DNA of 64,000 bases from Apostichopus japonicus (taxonomy: Eukaryota > Echinodermata > Holothuroidea > Aspidochirotida > Stichopodidae): positions 23,358,489 to 23,422,488 of the forward strand of contig NC_092572.1 of assembly GCF_037975245.1 (NCBI RefSeq). Reading direction: 5' to 3'. Shown piece after piece: positions 35,801-46,724 of the stretch (position 1 is its first letter; every line of letters starts with the position of its first letter). Under the pieces are notes generated by a model. The model made no database searches and had not been told where the DNA came from. It was given only the letters and a program-made list of their open reading frames with translations. Made by a program: the position numbers and the translations under genes.

Positions 35801-37522
35801 CCGAATAGAACAGAAACGAACAGATCATAAACGAATATAACAGAACAGAACCGAATAGAAATAGAACCGAACAGAACCGAATCGAACAGAAAAACGTAAA
35901 CAACAGAATAAGAACAGAACCGAATAGAACCGAACAGAACAGAACATAAACGAATATAACAGAACAGAACCGAATAGATAAAGAACCGAACAGAACCGAA
36001 TAGATAAAGAACAGAAACACGTAAACAACAGAATAGAACAGAACCGAATAGAAATAGAACCAAACAGAACCGAATCGAACAGAAAAACGTAGACAACAGA
36101 ATAGAACAGAACCGAATAGAACTGAATCGAACAGAACACAAACGAATATAACAGAACAGAACCGAATAGAAATAGAACCGAACAGAACCGAATCGAACAG
36201 AAAAACGTAAACAACAGTATAGAACAGAACCGAATAGAACCGAACAGAACAGAACATAAACGAATATAACAGAACAGAACCGAATAGATAAAGAACCGAA
36301 CAGAACCGAATAGATAAAGAACAGAAACACGTAAACAACAGAATAGAACAGAACCGAATAGAACCGAACAGAACAGAACATAAACGAATATAACAGAACA
36401 GAACCGAATAGAAATAGAACCGAACAGAACCGAATCGAACAGAAAAACGTAAACAACAGTATAGAACAGAACCGAATAGAACCGAACAGAACAGAACATA
36501 AACGAATATAACAGAACAGAACCGAATCGAACAGAAAAACGTAGACAACAGAATAGAACAGAACCGAATAGAACTGAATCGAACAGAACATAAACGAATA
36601 TAACAGAACAGAACCGAATAGAAATAGAACCGAACAGAACCGAATCGAACAGAAAAACGTAAACAACAGTATAGAACAGAACCGAATAGAACCGAACAGA
36701 ACAGAACATAAACGAATATAACAGAACAGAACCGAATCGAACAGAAAAACGTAAACAACAGAATAGAACAGAACCGAATAGAAATAGAACCAAACAGAAC
36801 CGAATCGAACAGAAAAACGTAGACAACAGAATAGAACAGAACCGAATAGAACTGAATCGAACAGAACATAAACGAATATAACAGAACAGAACCGATAGAA
36901 ATAGAACCGAACAGAACCAAATCGAACAGAAAACCGTAAACAACAGTATAGAACAGAACCGAATCGAACAGAAAAACATAAACAACAGAATAGAACCGAA
37001 CCGAATCGAACAGAAACGAATAGAACCGAACCGTACAGAACCGAACCGAATCGAAAGAACAGAATATAATATATTAACAAAGTGACTTGAATTAAAAAAA
37101 ATAGAATCTAACTTACGATGACTCCAAGCCTGTGATGTCATGTTGAGAACGAATGTGGTGACGTTCTTGGCCAGACCCTGAAGAGTGTATTCCGGTAATA
37201 AAGTATACGAATAATTCGAGTCGGCTTCTTCGCAGTAATTTCTTAACACTTGGTTATAATCGATGCCTCCTGATTCATCCGAAGATGATGTTGATGGTGC
37301 GGTGGTCGATAGGCTCTCGAGTGTGGGCCTTCCTCCCGCCGGCATGGTGGTTGAACTGTCCGCGACATTTTGCATTCCTCCCGATTGCACATTAAGGATA
37401 TTATTCCTCAAAATCACAACTGTTAGGACAACAGCGATGGTCGTAGTCAAAAACGCGACGGTTACAATCGTCATAAGATGAATGAGTCTTGAGCGTCGAG
37501 CACCGTTAGCAGCTGTCGCCAT
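19252..37522 (-). CDS. AprA/PhoPQ-activated pathogenicity-related family protein, 14 exons, membrane-anchored
   Basis: Exons, 5' to 3' on the minus strand: 37522-37117, 32918-32801, 31892-31827, 30572-30524, 29779-29663, 29145-29065, 28837-28748, 28312-28183, 26849-26732, 25324-25237, 23391-23300, 22151-22067, 19833-19771 and 19371-19252 (stop). They total 1623 nt, i.e. 540 residues plus stop. All introns are GT-AG and all phases close. The product has a short Arg-containing cytosolic tail, a signal anchor at ~15-38, a Ser/Thr/Pro stalk at ~54-85, then the family domain (Pfam PhoPQ_related): [68 protein letters not shown] and FHPNVGHNN. The inferred triad is S278 (GLSKRG), D370 and H399. Sequons at N103, N120 and N127 plus NLT, NET and NVT fit an extracellular or luminal location. 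Bacterial PqaA and Dictyostelium AprA (secreted proliferation repressor) are relatives; function in animals is unknown. Coding exons carry no break. Confidence 0.93.
19855..20095. repeat. (AAT)n microsatellite in intron 13
   Basis: Long AAT/TAA trinucleotide run with GACGAC and TACTAA interruptions, between exons 13 and 12 of the AprA-like gene. The Ile-rich frame on the opposite strand is not coding. Confidence 0.95.
21095..22018. repeat. 49 bp minisatellite in intron 12
   Basis: About 17-19 copies of a unit containing GTACTTTACATGTGTCCTCT, CTACACTGTGTATGG and TGTAATGATGTAGA. Period is 49 bp (GTACTT at 21616 and 21665). The left copies are more diverged, some lacking part of the unit. It ends 48 bp from the donor side of exon 12. 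Confidence 0.95.
22762..22915. repeat. GATGAC hexamer-like microsatellite
   Basis: Imperfect run of GATGAC, GACAAT and GACGAT triplets in intron 11. Met/Thr-repeat and His/Arg-repeat open frames across it are artefacts. Confidence 0.9.
23055..23205. repeat. Dispersed SINE-like fragment (tentative)
   Basis: AAGTGCCTTGCCGAAGGACA followed by CCTTAACCACTTGACCACAA. These two motifs commonly recur together in animal dispersed repeats with a tRNA-like flavour, and GCGTTTCAAAGCGCTTTACA near 30010 is another motif I associate with such repeats. Assigned from recollection of motif style only. Confidence 0.35.
24990..25111. repeat. 122 bp spacer-free palindrome in intron 10
   Basis: Arms 24990-25050 and 25051-25111 are reverse complements with a single mismatch. 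The centre is CGTCAGCTGACG and the outer ends AAATTTTGATTTTTGCAACC / complement. A TA microsatellite abuts the left end, and another lies at 25181-25206. Confidence 0.93.
25916..26202. mobile_element. Foldback-type element, 287 bp, in intron 9
   Basis: Perfect 17 bp terminal inverted repeats GGTCACTTCGCCCAACA (25916-25932) and its complement (26186-26202). Both ends are built of short tandem sub-repeats: left CATTTCGCCCAA twice, right GGTTGGGCGAAATGACCAGGCT about four times. Flanking 8-mers CGCTTTCT and TGCTTCCT agree at six of eight positions, weak support for an 8 bp duplication. No coding capacity. Confidence 0.75.
27669..28034 (+). mobile_element. hAT-type MITE, 366 bp, in intron 8
   Basis: Starts CAGTGGCGTAGGAAGG and ends TTCCTACGCCCTTG (imperfect inverted repeats). 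It is flanked by a perfect 8 bp target duplication CTCTTGCT at 27661-27668 and 28035-28042. The interior carries AAATGAGATTTTTTTCTCATTTGG, a small hairpin. Same family as 6773-7109 and the 18134 fragment. No transposase, so it depends on another element. Confidence 0.95.
29805..29895. repeat. (TA)n/(GT)n microsatellite in intron 4
   Basis: TA run with GATATA and GTGTGTGTGT interruption, a short distance from the acceptor side of exon 5. Confidence 0.92.
32195..32745. repeat. ~100 bp minisatellite in intron 2
   Basis: Five to six copies of a unit with GGAACTGTTCATACTGTCAG, GTGCTTTAAAGCATGATATG (itself palindromic, TTTAAAGCATG) and GACAGTATAGAGTGGTATTC. It ends about 55 bp from the donor of exon 2. 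Confidence 0.93.
32970..33327 (+). mobile_element. hAT-type MITE, 358 bp, in intron 1
   Basis: Left end CAGTGGCGTGAAGAGG and right end GCGCACGCCACTT are inverted repeats over the GTGGCGTG core. Flanking 8-mers ATCCAGGT (32962-32969) and AGCCAGGT (33328-33335) match at seven of eight bases. It is inserted about 50 bp upstream of the exon 2 acceptor of the AprA-like gene. The last right-end base (T rather than G) has decayed. Confidence 0.8.
35690..37062. repeat. GAACA/GAACCGAATA satellite in intron 1
   Basis: Imperfect array of the pentamer-based motif CAGAACCGAATAGAA with recurring AAACGTAAACAACAG and CATAAACGAATATAA blocks; larger blocks of roughly 150-240 bp are repeated within it. It runs to within 55 bp of the donor of exon 1. 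The minus strand is open in several frames over 400-565 codons because the motif lacks stops; these are not proteins. Confidence 0.95.
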
Positions 37523-37640
37523 ATTTGTCTCTTTGTCTTACAAAAGTTTTCGAACTAGTTGATATCAATCAGTTATTTTGAACGGCGAGATATTCAAATT
37601 ATTATAACAAAGAGGATGATCATATCAGTATTATATAGGT
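37523..37640 (-). promoter_or_regulatory. Putative promoter/5' UTR of the AprA-like gene
   Basis: On the minus strand a TATATAA lies at 37637-37631, about 110 bp before the ATG, compatible with a start site near 37605 and a short leader. The ATG context is AAATATGG, with A at -3 and G at +4. Only a sequence-motif prediction. Confidence 0.35.
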
Positions 37641-38652
37641 TATAGACACTGTAGAAGTGTGTATCATGACCTCTTAACGGTACGGTGGTTTAGGCGGCGT
37701 ATAGCTGTTATAGCTTTGCTGTGAGTTAATGATGGTTCTACCTCAACAGTTTCAGTAGTGACGTATTGCACACGTTTGACAGCCCACAGGGTCGTATGAC
37801 AATAGAAACTACACAAATTGAAAGGTTATCAACATTGCCCTAAAATGCTATTAATAAAAATGACATTGCTAAAACTTCAAGTCGGCTATTTTGACCTTAA
37901 AACACCGTCTCCCTCCTCAATATATATGTTAATCATGGTAATCAACAAGTAATAGTTAAGAGAGTCAGAATCTCTTTAAAGTAGGGCCCGTTCGAAAATA
38001 CTTGCACTTTTAGGCTGAATTTTGGGGCAACGAAAGCGACCTTTACAGATTGTAAAAAGTAGGAGTTGAAACGAAACTTATTTGTGATTTGAGAATAATG
38101 GCTGGCAATATATGAATATTAGTAATGACGAAATGTTATAGTAATGACGGTATCTTGTGTTTGGCATAGCGTTGTATATGTAAATATGCTAATATGATAT
38201 TTAAACATATATATTTATTATTGAAAATCGTAATGAGTTGGAAAATCAAGAACAGTGAAAAAACTTATAACACGCGATATTGCGTTGCAACACTGAGTTT
38301 ATGCACTGCGGCGATCATCAGGCAAAAATCTAGGTCGACTATCTTTTCTTTGGGGGCGGGCAGGGGGTTTCTTTATACGGTTGACATGACGACATTTGGA
38401 CACAAATTCGCTACACTTTGTTGATTGAGTTGTAGCTTTTGTCGGCTCTGCTTCTTAATATGAAGAAGTTTTCTCTAATACAGAGATTACAATGATCGGA
38501 GCTGCGCTTGTTTGTATTGAAGTTATATATTTAGGATTTTCCAAGAAATTAAGTAATCGACTTTCTTTCTTCTTTAAGTCCCAGATATATTTTGAGAGCT
38601 CAGTTTCCTTTTTGGTAACGTTCGTTGTGGAAAGATTTGGTGTGGTTGTTGT
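37641..38652. other. Upstream intergenic sequence, no gene seen
   Basis: AT-rich, only short frames, no recognisable protein motif. It separates the AprA-like first exon from a hAT element. Confidence 0.55.
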
Positions 38653-40183
38653 CAGGGACGTAGCCAGGGGGGGGGAGCAGGGGGAGCGACCGCTCCCCCC
38701 CTTTCAGTGTCGAAAAAAATGTTTAAAAACTGTTGTTTTTTAGCATGGTATTTTGTCAGTGCTCTTTTGATCTTGAATACTCGTCAGCTCCGTTAACTCA
38801 ATTATAATCGTAGTAACATTCACGCCTACTGATTCAACTACTTACTTAGTTTGGCAGATGCAATTAGCTAAATTTAGCCTATAGCCTATTACAAGCCTAC
38901 AGTTGGCCACTGCGTAATAAAATACATATTGCCTACCTAACCGCACTCTATGGAATGTCACGAACCGTATGCACAACAACGTTGACAACGTTCGTTCTCA
39001 TCCTTTCTATGATTCGTCCTAAGTTGTTGCACGAACAGCATGTCATGAAGCTAAGCTAGCAATCGTACGTGATACGCACTTCCTATAAATAATTATTACA
39101 CTGCTAATACACTGCGATAACGATATTTAATTTTAGGCCACTGCATATCTGGCTATATTCCAAAATATGAAAGTTTATATTGTCCATCAGTTAAGTTGGT
39201 CAAATCCAGACATTGGACAATAAACAAGAATCATACTACTTGAAAAATTGTAAAAGAGCACTATGTTTGTCTTTCTGATATATTATGTAAAAGAACATGT
39301 AAAAGAATTCAAACAGGAAACAAAATCTGCTGATAATATGATATCATATGATCAGGGGCGTAGCCAGTATGTAGCACTGTGGGCCCGGGCCTACACTTTT
39401 TTTTGGCCAAGTTATCTTTTTTTTAAAACACCCATATTTCAAATCCATAAGCTTGCTGGGCGAGTTTAAGAGTCTAGACAGGAATAACTATTGAAATGAA
39501 CGTAGCAAGAAAATGGCTTAATTAGGTGACCTAGTCTTCTAATTTAGGCTGTCATTTCTATCGCGTGCCGTTTCATTCAACACTCTACCCGCCGAAAAAG
39601 ACTATAGGATCCGATTTTGTCAGTGTTGTAACATCTAGTTTACCTAGAACCTGTTTACGCAGATAATATTTCAGTTGAGAAAACAGTTGAGAAATTTTAA
39701 TCAGATGGCAATCGTCGGATAGCTCTCGCCTTCTCTTATTAGGCTAACTTAAACATTTACAGTTGTATCAAACACAATTACTGGCTATAGTTGTATCTAA
39801 GACATTTCTGGCCTATCTATATATGTAACTACAAGTATCAGCAGTTGAAAAGTAAGACTACTCTGTACATGTACCTTGCTTATTTTAAATACATTATGTA
39901 TTATTGAATTATGTACTATCTTAACTCGTTCTTTGTTTTTCTGGTTGAAAAGTGATATTGAATGAGGTGTCTCAAGTTAGCAAGAGGCCATGGAACCAGC
40001 ATGAACACTCGGGAAGGGCCGTTTCCGGCCATCTGGGGGGTTTGTAAAACCAAAAATTTTCTTGTACGCTCCGCGCCAACCTATGGTGGCGCTCCGCTCA
40101 GATAGTCGTGCCTAAATTTTTGAAAATCGATATCAATCGCAAAAAGTGCTCCCCCCCCTTTCAAATTCCTGGCTACGTCGCTG
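38653..40183. mobile_element. Non-autonomous hAT-type element, 1531 bp
   Basis: Terminal inverted repeats CAGGGACGTAGCCAGG (38653-38668) and CCTGGCTACGTCGCTG (40168-40183) match at 15 of 16. A perfect 8 bp target duplication GTTGTTGT lies at 38645-38652 and 40184-40191. The sub-terminal GCTCCCCCCCTTTCA block is also mirrored. The interior is AT-rich with no transposase; a second CAGGGGCGTAGCCAGTATG terminus near 39354 suggests a nested or composite structure. Confidence 0.92.
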
Positions 40184-40408
40184 GTTGTTGTAGCTTGCCT
40201 TGAAGCTTTCACTAGCCAGACCGATATTTTACTAGATATATTCTATTCACAAAAATACATTTCATGGAATTTTAAACTACAGAACTTTGACAGCTATAGG
40301 CAAACATTTAAAATGAATCAGGTTTCAGGGAGATACCACATTGCACTTATTGCGATCCACTTCCTGGGGTGACAATTCTGATCTTTCACTTGCAATACTC
40401 CCTCCATT

Positions 40409-40749
40409 CAGTGGCGGAGCGTCCATACAGTTAGGGACGGATACCCCCCCCCCCGCCCCCCCCCCTGACGGACTCAAATGGACTGCTGTCACCCTTTTCA
40501 GCTTTTTACCCCTTTTTACTTATTCGCGATTATTGACTTTTTTATTGCGCTCTCATCTACCTATTTGTCTGCAAATTAGCAAGGCCCGGAAAGGGTCATT
40601 TCCGGCGATTAAGGGAGTATCTTGACTCAAAAAATGTCTGTACGCTCCTCGCCAACCTGTGGTGGCGTTCCGCTTAGATAGTGACGAAAGCGCCCCTACC
40701 GACCATTCTGCCCCCCCCCCCCTGACCAATACCCAAAGCTCCGCTACTG
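40409..40749. mobile_element. hAT-type MITE, 341 bp
   Basis: Ends CAGTGGCGGAGCGTCC and AAAGCTCCGCTACTG are imperfect inverted repeats. Flanks CCTCCATT (40401-40408) and ACTCCATT (40750-40757) match at seven of eight. The interior block TGTACGCTCCTCGCCAACCT, then GTGGTGGCG, is nearly the same as one in the 3' part of the 38653-40183 element, so the two are relatives despite different tips. Confidence 0.85.
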
Positions 40750-40757
40750 ACTCCATT

Positions 40758-42480
40758 GTCAATGGTTGTCCAAAAAAATTCATCATCTGTTCGTAATCAT
40801 ATATTGAAACTAGTTTGTAAAGCTCTGTAAACCGGCAAATAGAACAATTCTCATCGTCCACAAATCCACGATGATTTCACCCAGCCCCCTCCCACCCCCA
40901 CCCCAAGGGTTAAGTTCATTCGTAGTCATGGACATCATAAGGAAAAGGGAGTGAGGGCAGGATTTATTTTTTAATGAAAAAAACAAAACAAAGAGCCATG
41001 CACTCCACAACGTCACTGGATCATTTGAATATATGCAAAAACCGTTCCAGCCGATCAAATCATCAATTATTTTCATAATGACATGAAAGTATGTAAAGTA
41101 TCTATATGAGAATAAATGATTGGCTCTGCTCTGTGAACATTGAATTGGACATCGTTGGAAGGATGAGTTACATTATTTTAACGTGTAAACAAACACACTG
41201 AAAATATATACAGACTCATGAGACATGTTTTAGTAAATAAATAAATTTATTTCTCAAGTTAATTTTGTGATACATAACATAGGGTATAGTCTTGGCTTAA
41301 TAAAACCACAGCCTGTGAGGCTGTGACACTTTGGATAATGAATTGTAAGATTACTGATCAAGCCTTCTTTATCATCGTTTAACTATTAGGTATTGGATAA
41401 AACACAAACTACCAAATACAAACTTGCAAAGAGTGATGACATTAGTGTGCTTCATTCTGAGCAGTGATCAATAGACATGTACGCTCTTTCTGAAACCATG
41501 CAATACAACCACGCTACTTAGGCTAATACTCATAAACCATGTAATGCAACCACGCTGAAGCTCTTATTCATAAACCATGTAATGCAACCACGCTAAAGCT
41601 ATGACTCATAAACCATGTACCATTAAAATTACATTATATTAAAAGAGAACAATGGCATATATAATTAATGCAAACTCAAGAGATGGCTCCAACCATTGGT
41701 CACAGGTCTGTGCAATACACCCCAGTACAGCAAACTATTTACTTGCGGTCGCAAGGGAACACCTATGGCTGTAACAATGTATTTGCAATGTATCATTAAT
41801 ATTACAAGGTACATTAAATATATCATAATAGTGGTTTACAATCATTCAAATTCAATTCCAACCTGTCAGGACATGTGCTAACACCAACAACCCAATTCAC
41901 TTGCTGTATTCCTGATTCAAATTAGACTTTAACCTGTGAGGACATGTGCTGTATAACACCCAAGTACGCAATTCACTAGCTGTATTCCTGATTCAGATTT
42001 AAACTTTAACCTGTTAGGACATGTGCTAACACCAACAACCCAATTCACTTGCTGTATTCCTGATTCAAATTAGATTTAAACCTGTGAGGACATGTGCTGT
42101 CTAACACCCATCTAAGCAATTCACTTGCTGTATTCCTGTTTCAAATTAGGCTTTAACCTGTGAGGACATGTGCTGTTTAACACCCAACAATCATTGGTGC
42201 TGTAACATTTTAATACACAGAAGGCATAATATTACGATTATAACGATGCAATAAACATGATAGTAGTATGCAATTACTCCCAAGTCAAACCCTTTGTTCC
42301 GACCACTAAATTTCTTCCATGTCAGAACATGTACTGTAGGTGTATAGGCTTTTAGATTTACCACTGATACCTCTACACTGCAAACTATTACACCGAAGAT
42401 CGTCCACCCTGCTATTATGTACAATAAATAGCAGAAATATGGACGCCAGCATAGTTGAATGCATCTATTTCTGATGAGTC
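40758..42480. repeat. Intergenic stretch with two short tandem repeats
   Basis: No gene seen. CATAAACCATGTAATGCAAC, then CACGCT, recurs three to four times at ~41500-41620. A ~85 bp unit with CAATTCACTTGCTGTATTCC and ACCTGTGAGGACATGTGCTG recurs four times at ~41856-42185. Confidence 0.75.
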
Positions 42481-42769
42481 AAACTCTTGCTTCAACCAGA
42501 GGTGTCAAGTGTGTGCAGCATTAATAGTTTAATACCAATTGAGTTATCTTCATTACTCCAACTAACCATGTGATATGTATCAATTAAACACAAGATGTTG
42601 TTATTACGATTATAATGCCTTAAATAAGACAGCAGTGGTGAATGATTATCACATTTCCTTCAAACCTGTCATGTGAGAACATGTGCTGCAGGAATAGAAC
42701 AATTAAATGATCGTTAAATGTTCCTGATTCTTCGTCGCCATTAATGACTCAGTTGTTCTCAAAAGTATT

Positions 42770-43600
42770 TTAAATCCAAAATGAGTGTAACATCCATAAC
42801 TTTTGCCTGTCACTGTAGAGTTTACATGTAAGAAGGTCTACAGAACAACATGGCTGGTATGATACTAAGATGAGATTATCCTGTAACAAGAGGGCAGTGT
42901 TCCAATTCAAATACAGGACAAGAATATCATTCATAGATCTGTTTACTTTAAATGTTCCTGATTCTTCGTCGCCATTAATAACTTGGTTTTACACAAAAGA
43001 ACTTGACAATCAATATTGACAAGCCAATAACCCTGTTCCCTGTAACAAGAGGGCAGTGTTCCAATTCAAATACACGACAAGAACATCATCATTCATAGAT
43101 CTGTTTACTTTAAATGTTCCTGATTCTTCGTCGCCATTAATGACTCAGTTGTTTACAAAAGTATTTGACAATCTAAAATAAATTCAACATCGATAACTTT
43201 TGCCTGTCACTGTAGTGTTTACATGCTAAGAAGGTCTACAGAACAACATGGCTGGTATGATACTAAGATGAGGTTATGCTGTACATAAAAAGAGGGCAGT
43301 GTTTCAATTCAAATACAGGACAAGAGCATCATTCATAGATCTGTTTACTTCAAATGTTCCTGATTCTTCGTCGCCATTAATGACTCGGTTTTACACAAAA
43401 GATTTTGACAATCTAAATGAATGTAACATCGATAACTTTTGCCTGTCACTGTAGTGTTTACATGCTAAGAAGGTCTACAGAACAACATAGCTGGTATGAT
43501 ACTAAGATAAGCTTACCCTGTAACAAGAGGGCAGTATTCCAATTCAAATATAGGACAAGATACATAATTCAAAGATCTGTTTGCATTAAAACAATCCAAA
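42770..43600 (+). repeat. 236 bp repeat A, first sub-array
   Basis: Three to four copies of a unit with AATGTAACATCGATAACTTT, GCCTGTCACTGTAGTGTTTA, GAGGGCAGTGTTCCAATTCA and GATTCTTCGTCGCCATTAAT. One frame of each unit reads a short peptide containing FKYRTR...FIDL and NVPDSSSPL, but units are about 236 bp, not a multiple of three, and carry frameshifts. Copies occur again at 45.1-46.1 and 52.0-53.7 kb. Confidence 0.88.
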
Positions 43601-43612
43601 TTCTTTGTTGTC

Positions 43613-44730
43613 ATGGCTAAAGTTTCGAACCAAAGAAAATTAAATCATCCAAGTTGGCTGCCAAACCATATCAATGCGTTTATTTCAAGGATGATTCTCT
43701 TAAATAGTGCCCTCATAGTGTGTAAGAATCAGTTGGATGTCTTCAATATCAAGGCAGAAGACATTTATACCACACACAGTGATCAGTTACGCGATAGAGG
43801 AACCAGCTGTATGATTGCTAGAGAGGGAGAGGTCTGTTTACACACAACATTCATAAAACTGTTTGCATTAAATATTCCTGATTCTTCGTTGCACTGATGA
43901 ATCAGTTGTGCACTAAAGTATTCGATCATTCAAGATGGCTGCCCTATCGCCATGTTTCATTCTTGGATGATTCACGTATAGTTACTGTGCAGGAGTCAAT
44001 AGAAGAGTTTTAAACAGTATACCTTGATAGGATAGAGAGGGAGAGGTCTGTTTACAGACAACATTCATAAAACTGTTTGCATTAAATAATCCTGATTCTT
44101 CGTTGCAACTGATAAACTCAGTTGTGCACTAAAGTATTCGATCATTCAAGATGGCTGTGCTTATCGCTATGTTTCATTCTAAGATGATTCACGTATAGTT
44201 ACTGCGCAGGAGTCGATAGAAGAGTTTTATACTGTATACTTTTGATAGGATTTGACGGAGAGTATCCTAAAGATATAACAGTTTATGGAGATAATCTGTT
44301 TACATCTACAGACAATGGTAGAGCTATTAGATACAACATGGAGGGAGTGGTGATACATGAATACAATACACCAGGCTACTCAGAACACTGAAAGAAGTAT
44401 TGCTTTTTTCTGTGTTTGTATCATAGATGTATGATACTGGAGTTGTTGCTGTTGTTTATTCTCACTCTGAAGATTATCCATTCTTTACCATTCCTGGTGG
44501 TTCATTATGTAAACAGGTTTTTGTTTACAACAACAAAGCAAGGAAAACTAATACAGTAGTATACACCCCAACAGTACAGCAGAGTAGTATAAGAAATAGT
44601 ACAAAGGGAACTGTACTAATCACCATGAATATTCATCATGTAGGGGGTGGGGGAAATAGGAAAGAAGGGGGAGGGGTCATAAACAAAACTGGTTCTTTCA
44701 TGCACAACCAAGTTGTACACAGTATTTAAG
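43613..44730 (+). pseudogene. Broken coding remnant, copy 1 (unrecognised family)
   Basis: Short open pieces separated by stops. Frames read KAEDIYTTHSDQLRDR, a SFLDDSRIVTVQ-like piece near 43950, KDITVYGDNLFTSTD near 44270, a TPGYSEH then stop, and DYPFFTIPGGS near 44475. The same pieces recur, in part reordered, at 47940-49140 and 51520-52020. The short beta-strand-like peptides suggest a propeller-type repeat protein, but I do not recognise the family. Translation is interrupted many times, so it is annotated as a pseudogene. Confidence 0.55.
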
Positions 44731-45139
44731 ATAATCCAAGATGGCCACATAGCCGTGTTTCATTCTTGGATGATTCACGTATAGTTATTGTGTAGAAGTA
44801 TCAGTTGTTATGTCTTTAATACTGAGACAATGCAATAGAACAGTGGGATATTACATGACCGTACAGAAGAAGCCTGCTGTGACTGTCAGAGAGAGAGAGA
44901 TATTTATTGGTTTGTTTGATTCTATTGCAGCAGGGTGCTACTTTAGCCACTGTTACTATGTTCTTCTTCATGTGGTTAGACTCCGTCATTTGTATTGGTA
45001 ACTATGTCATGTACATACTGTAGGTCATTGACTGCCTTATACAATGGAAGTCTGTTGGGAGCAAGTAGTGGTTGACTGTTTATCTTTAATCCACTTTTCT
45101 TTCTTTGTCCCAATTCATAAATTATCTTGGCTTCGTGAA

Positions 45140-46110
45140 CTTCTTCGTCGCCATTGACTCAGTTGTTTTCAAAAGTATTTGACAATCTAAAATGAATGTA
45201 ACATCCATAACTTTTGCCTGTCACTGTAGTGTTTACATGCTAAGAAGATCTACAGAACAACATAGCTGGTATGATACTAAGATGAGGTTACGCTGTAACA
45301 AGAGGGCAGTGTTCCAATTCAAATACAGAACAAGAATATCATTCATAGATCTGTTAATGTTAAATGTTCCTGATTCTTCGTCGCCATTAATAACTCGGTT
45401 TTACACAAAAGATTTTGACAATCTAAAATGAATGTAACATCCATAACTTTTGCCTGTCACTGTAGTGTTTACATGTGAAGAAGGTCTACAGAACAACATG
45501 GCTGGTATGATACTAAGACAAGCTTACCCTGTAACAAGAGGGCAGTATTCCAATTCAAATACAGGACAACTTGACAAGAATATCATTCAAAGATCTGTTT
45601 ATGTTAAATGTTCCTGATTCTTCGTCGCCATTAATAACTTGGTTTTGCAAAAAAGATTTTGACAATCTAAACTGAATGTAACATCGATAACTTTTGCCTG
45701 TCAATGTAAAGTTTACATGCTAAGAAGGTCTACAGAACAACATGGCTGGTACGATACTAAGAGGAGGTTATGCTGTACATAAAAAGAGGGCAGTGTTTCA
45801 ATTCAAATACAGAACAAGAACATCATTCATAGATCTGTTAATGTTAAATGTTCCTGATTCTTCGTCGCCATTAATAAATCGGTTTTACACAAAGAACTTG
45901 ACAATCAATATTTACAAGCTAATAACTCGGTACCCTGCAACAAGAGGGCAGTGTTTCAATTCAAATACAGGCCAAGAACATCATCATTAATAGATCTGTT
46001 AACTTTAAATAATCCTGATTCTTCGTCGCCATTAATAACTCGGTTTTACACAAAAGAGCTTGACAATCAATATTGACAAGCCAATAACCCTGTGCTCTTT
46101 GGGCTTTCCA
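45140..46110 (+). repeat. 236 bp repeat A, second sub-array
   Basis: About four copies, starting AATGAATGTAACATCCATAA at 45191 and 45427 (236 bp apart), the later ones shortened. Sequence differences between copies are a few percent by eye. Confidence 0.87.
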
Positions 46111-46720
46111 CGTTAGTGTACAGTAAGTGCTGGATTTGTAAACTTCCAATTAAGTATGATTTCTGCATATGGCCAAGTTTACTAAAGTCTGTTAATGTTA
46201 ATTAAGCATGTACTGGGTTCACAGTCTCGTTACAGACTATAAGAGAGACCCTACGTTATACCTGACCAGTTTAAAGTCGTGAGGAATGCTTCTTATGCTT
46301 ATACTACAGGACTTTTTCTCTTAGGACAGATGATACTTCGTACCCACACTCACACTGAGTTTAAACTATTATTATTTGTGTTTATGATGTACTGTGTCTA
46401 CACACAAACAGTAGTTAACAGTAGACCAGGGCTGCTCCTTGATTGTATGCATCTTACTAGTGGTTGTTAGGTCAACTAAATATGAGAACCAGTTGTTACT
46501 TTTATTAATTTTTTATTTTTGTTATTAATTTCTAAGCTTTTTTTTATTAATTTTTATTTAATTTTTATTAATTTTGTATTTAGTTTTTATTAAGTTTTTT
46601 ACAAGTTTTTTTTATTAATTTCTAAGCTTCCGTCCCTATACTAGTTGACCACCAGTCATTGTAAACACCCCTGACCCAGCTGCTCCTATGTCGTAGGTAA
46701 ATAAAGAGCAGTTGTTACAC
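46111..46720. other. AT-rich spacer, no gene seen
   Basis: Includes a T-rich stretch at 46500-46625 with repeated TTTTTATTAATTT, which may be an old poly(A)-like or simple-sequence tail on the minus strand. No coding evidence. Confidence 0.5.
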
Positions 46721-46724
46721 TTAG

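Noticed and set aside
35671-37080. Minus-strand frames of 408-565 codons, Phe/Ser/Val/Cys-rich
   Set aside because: Translation of a GAACA-based satellite in several frames. Only the first 135 codons (37522-37117) of the longest are a real exon.
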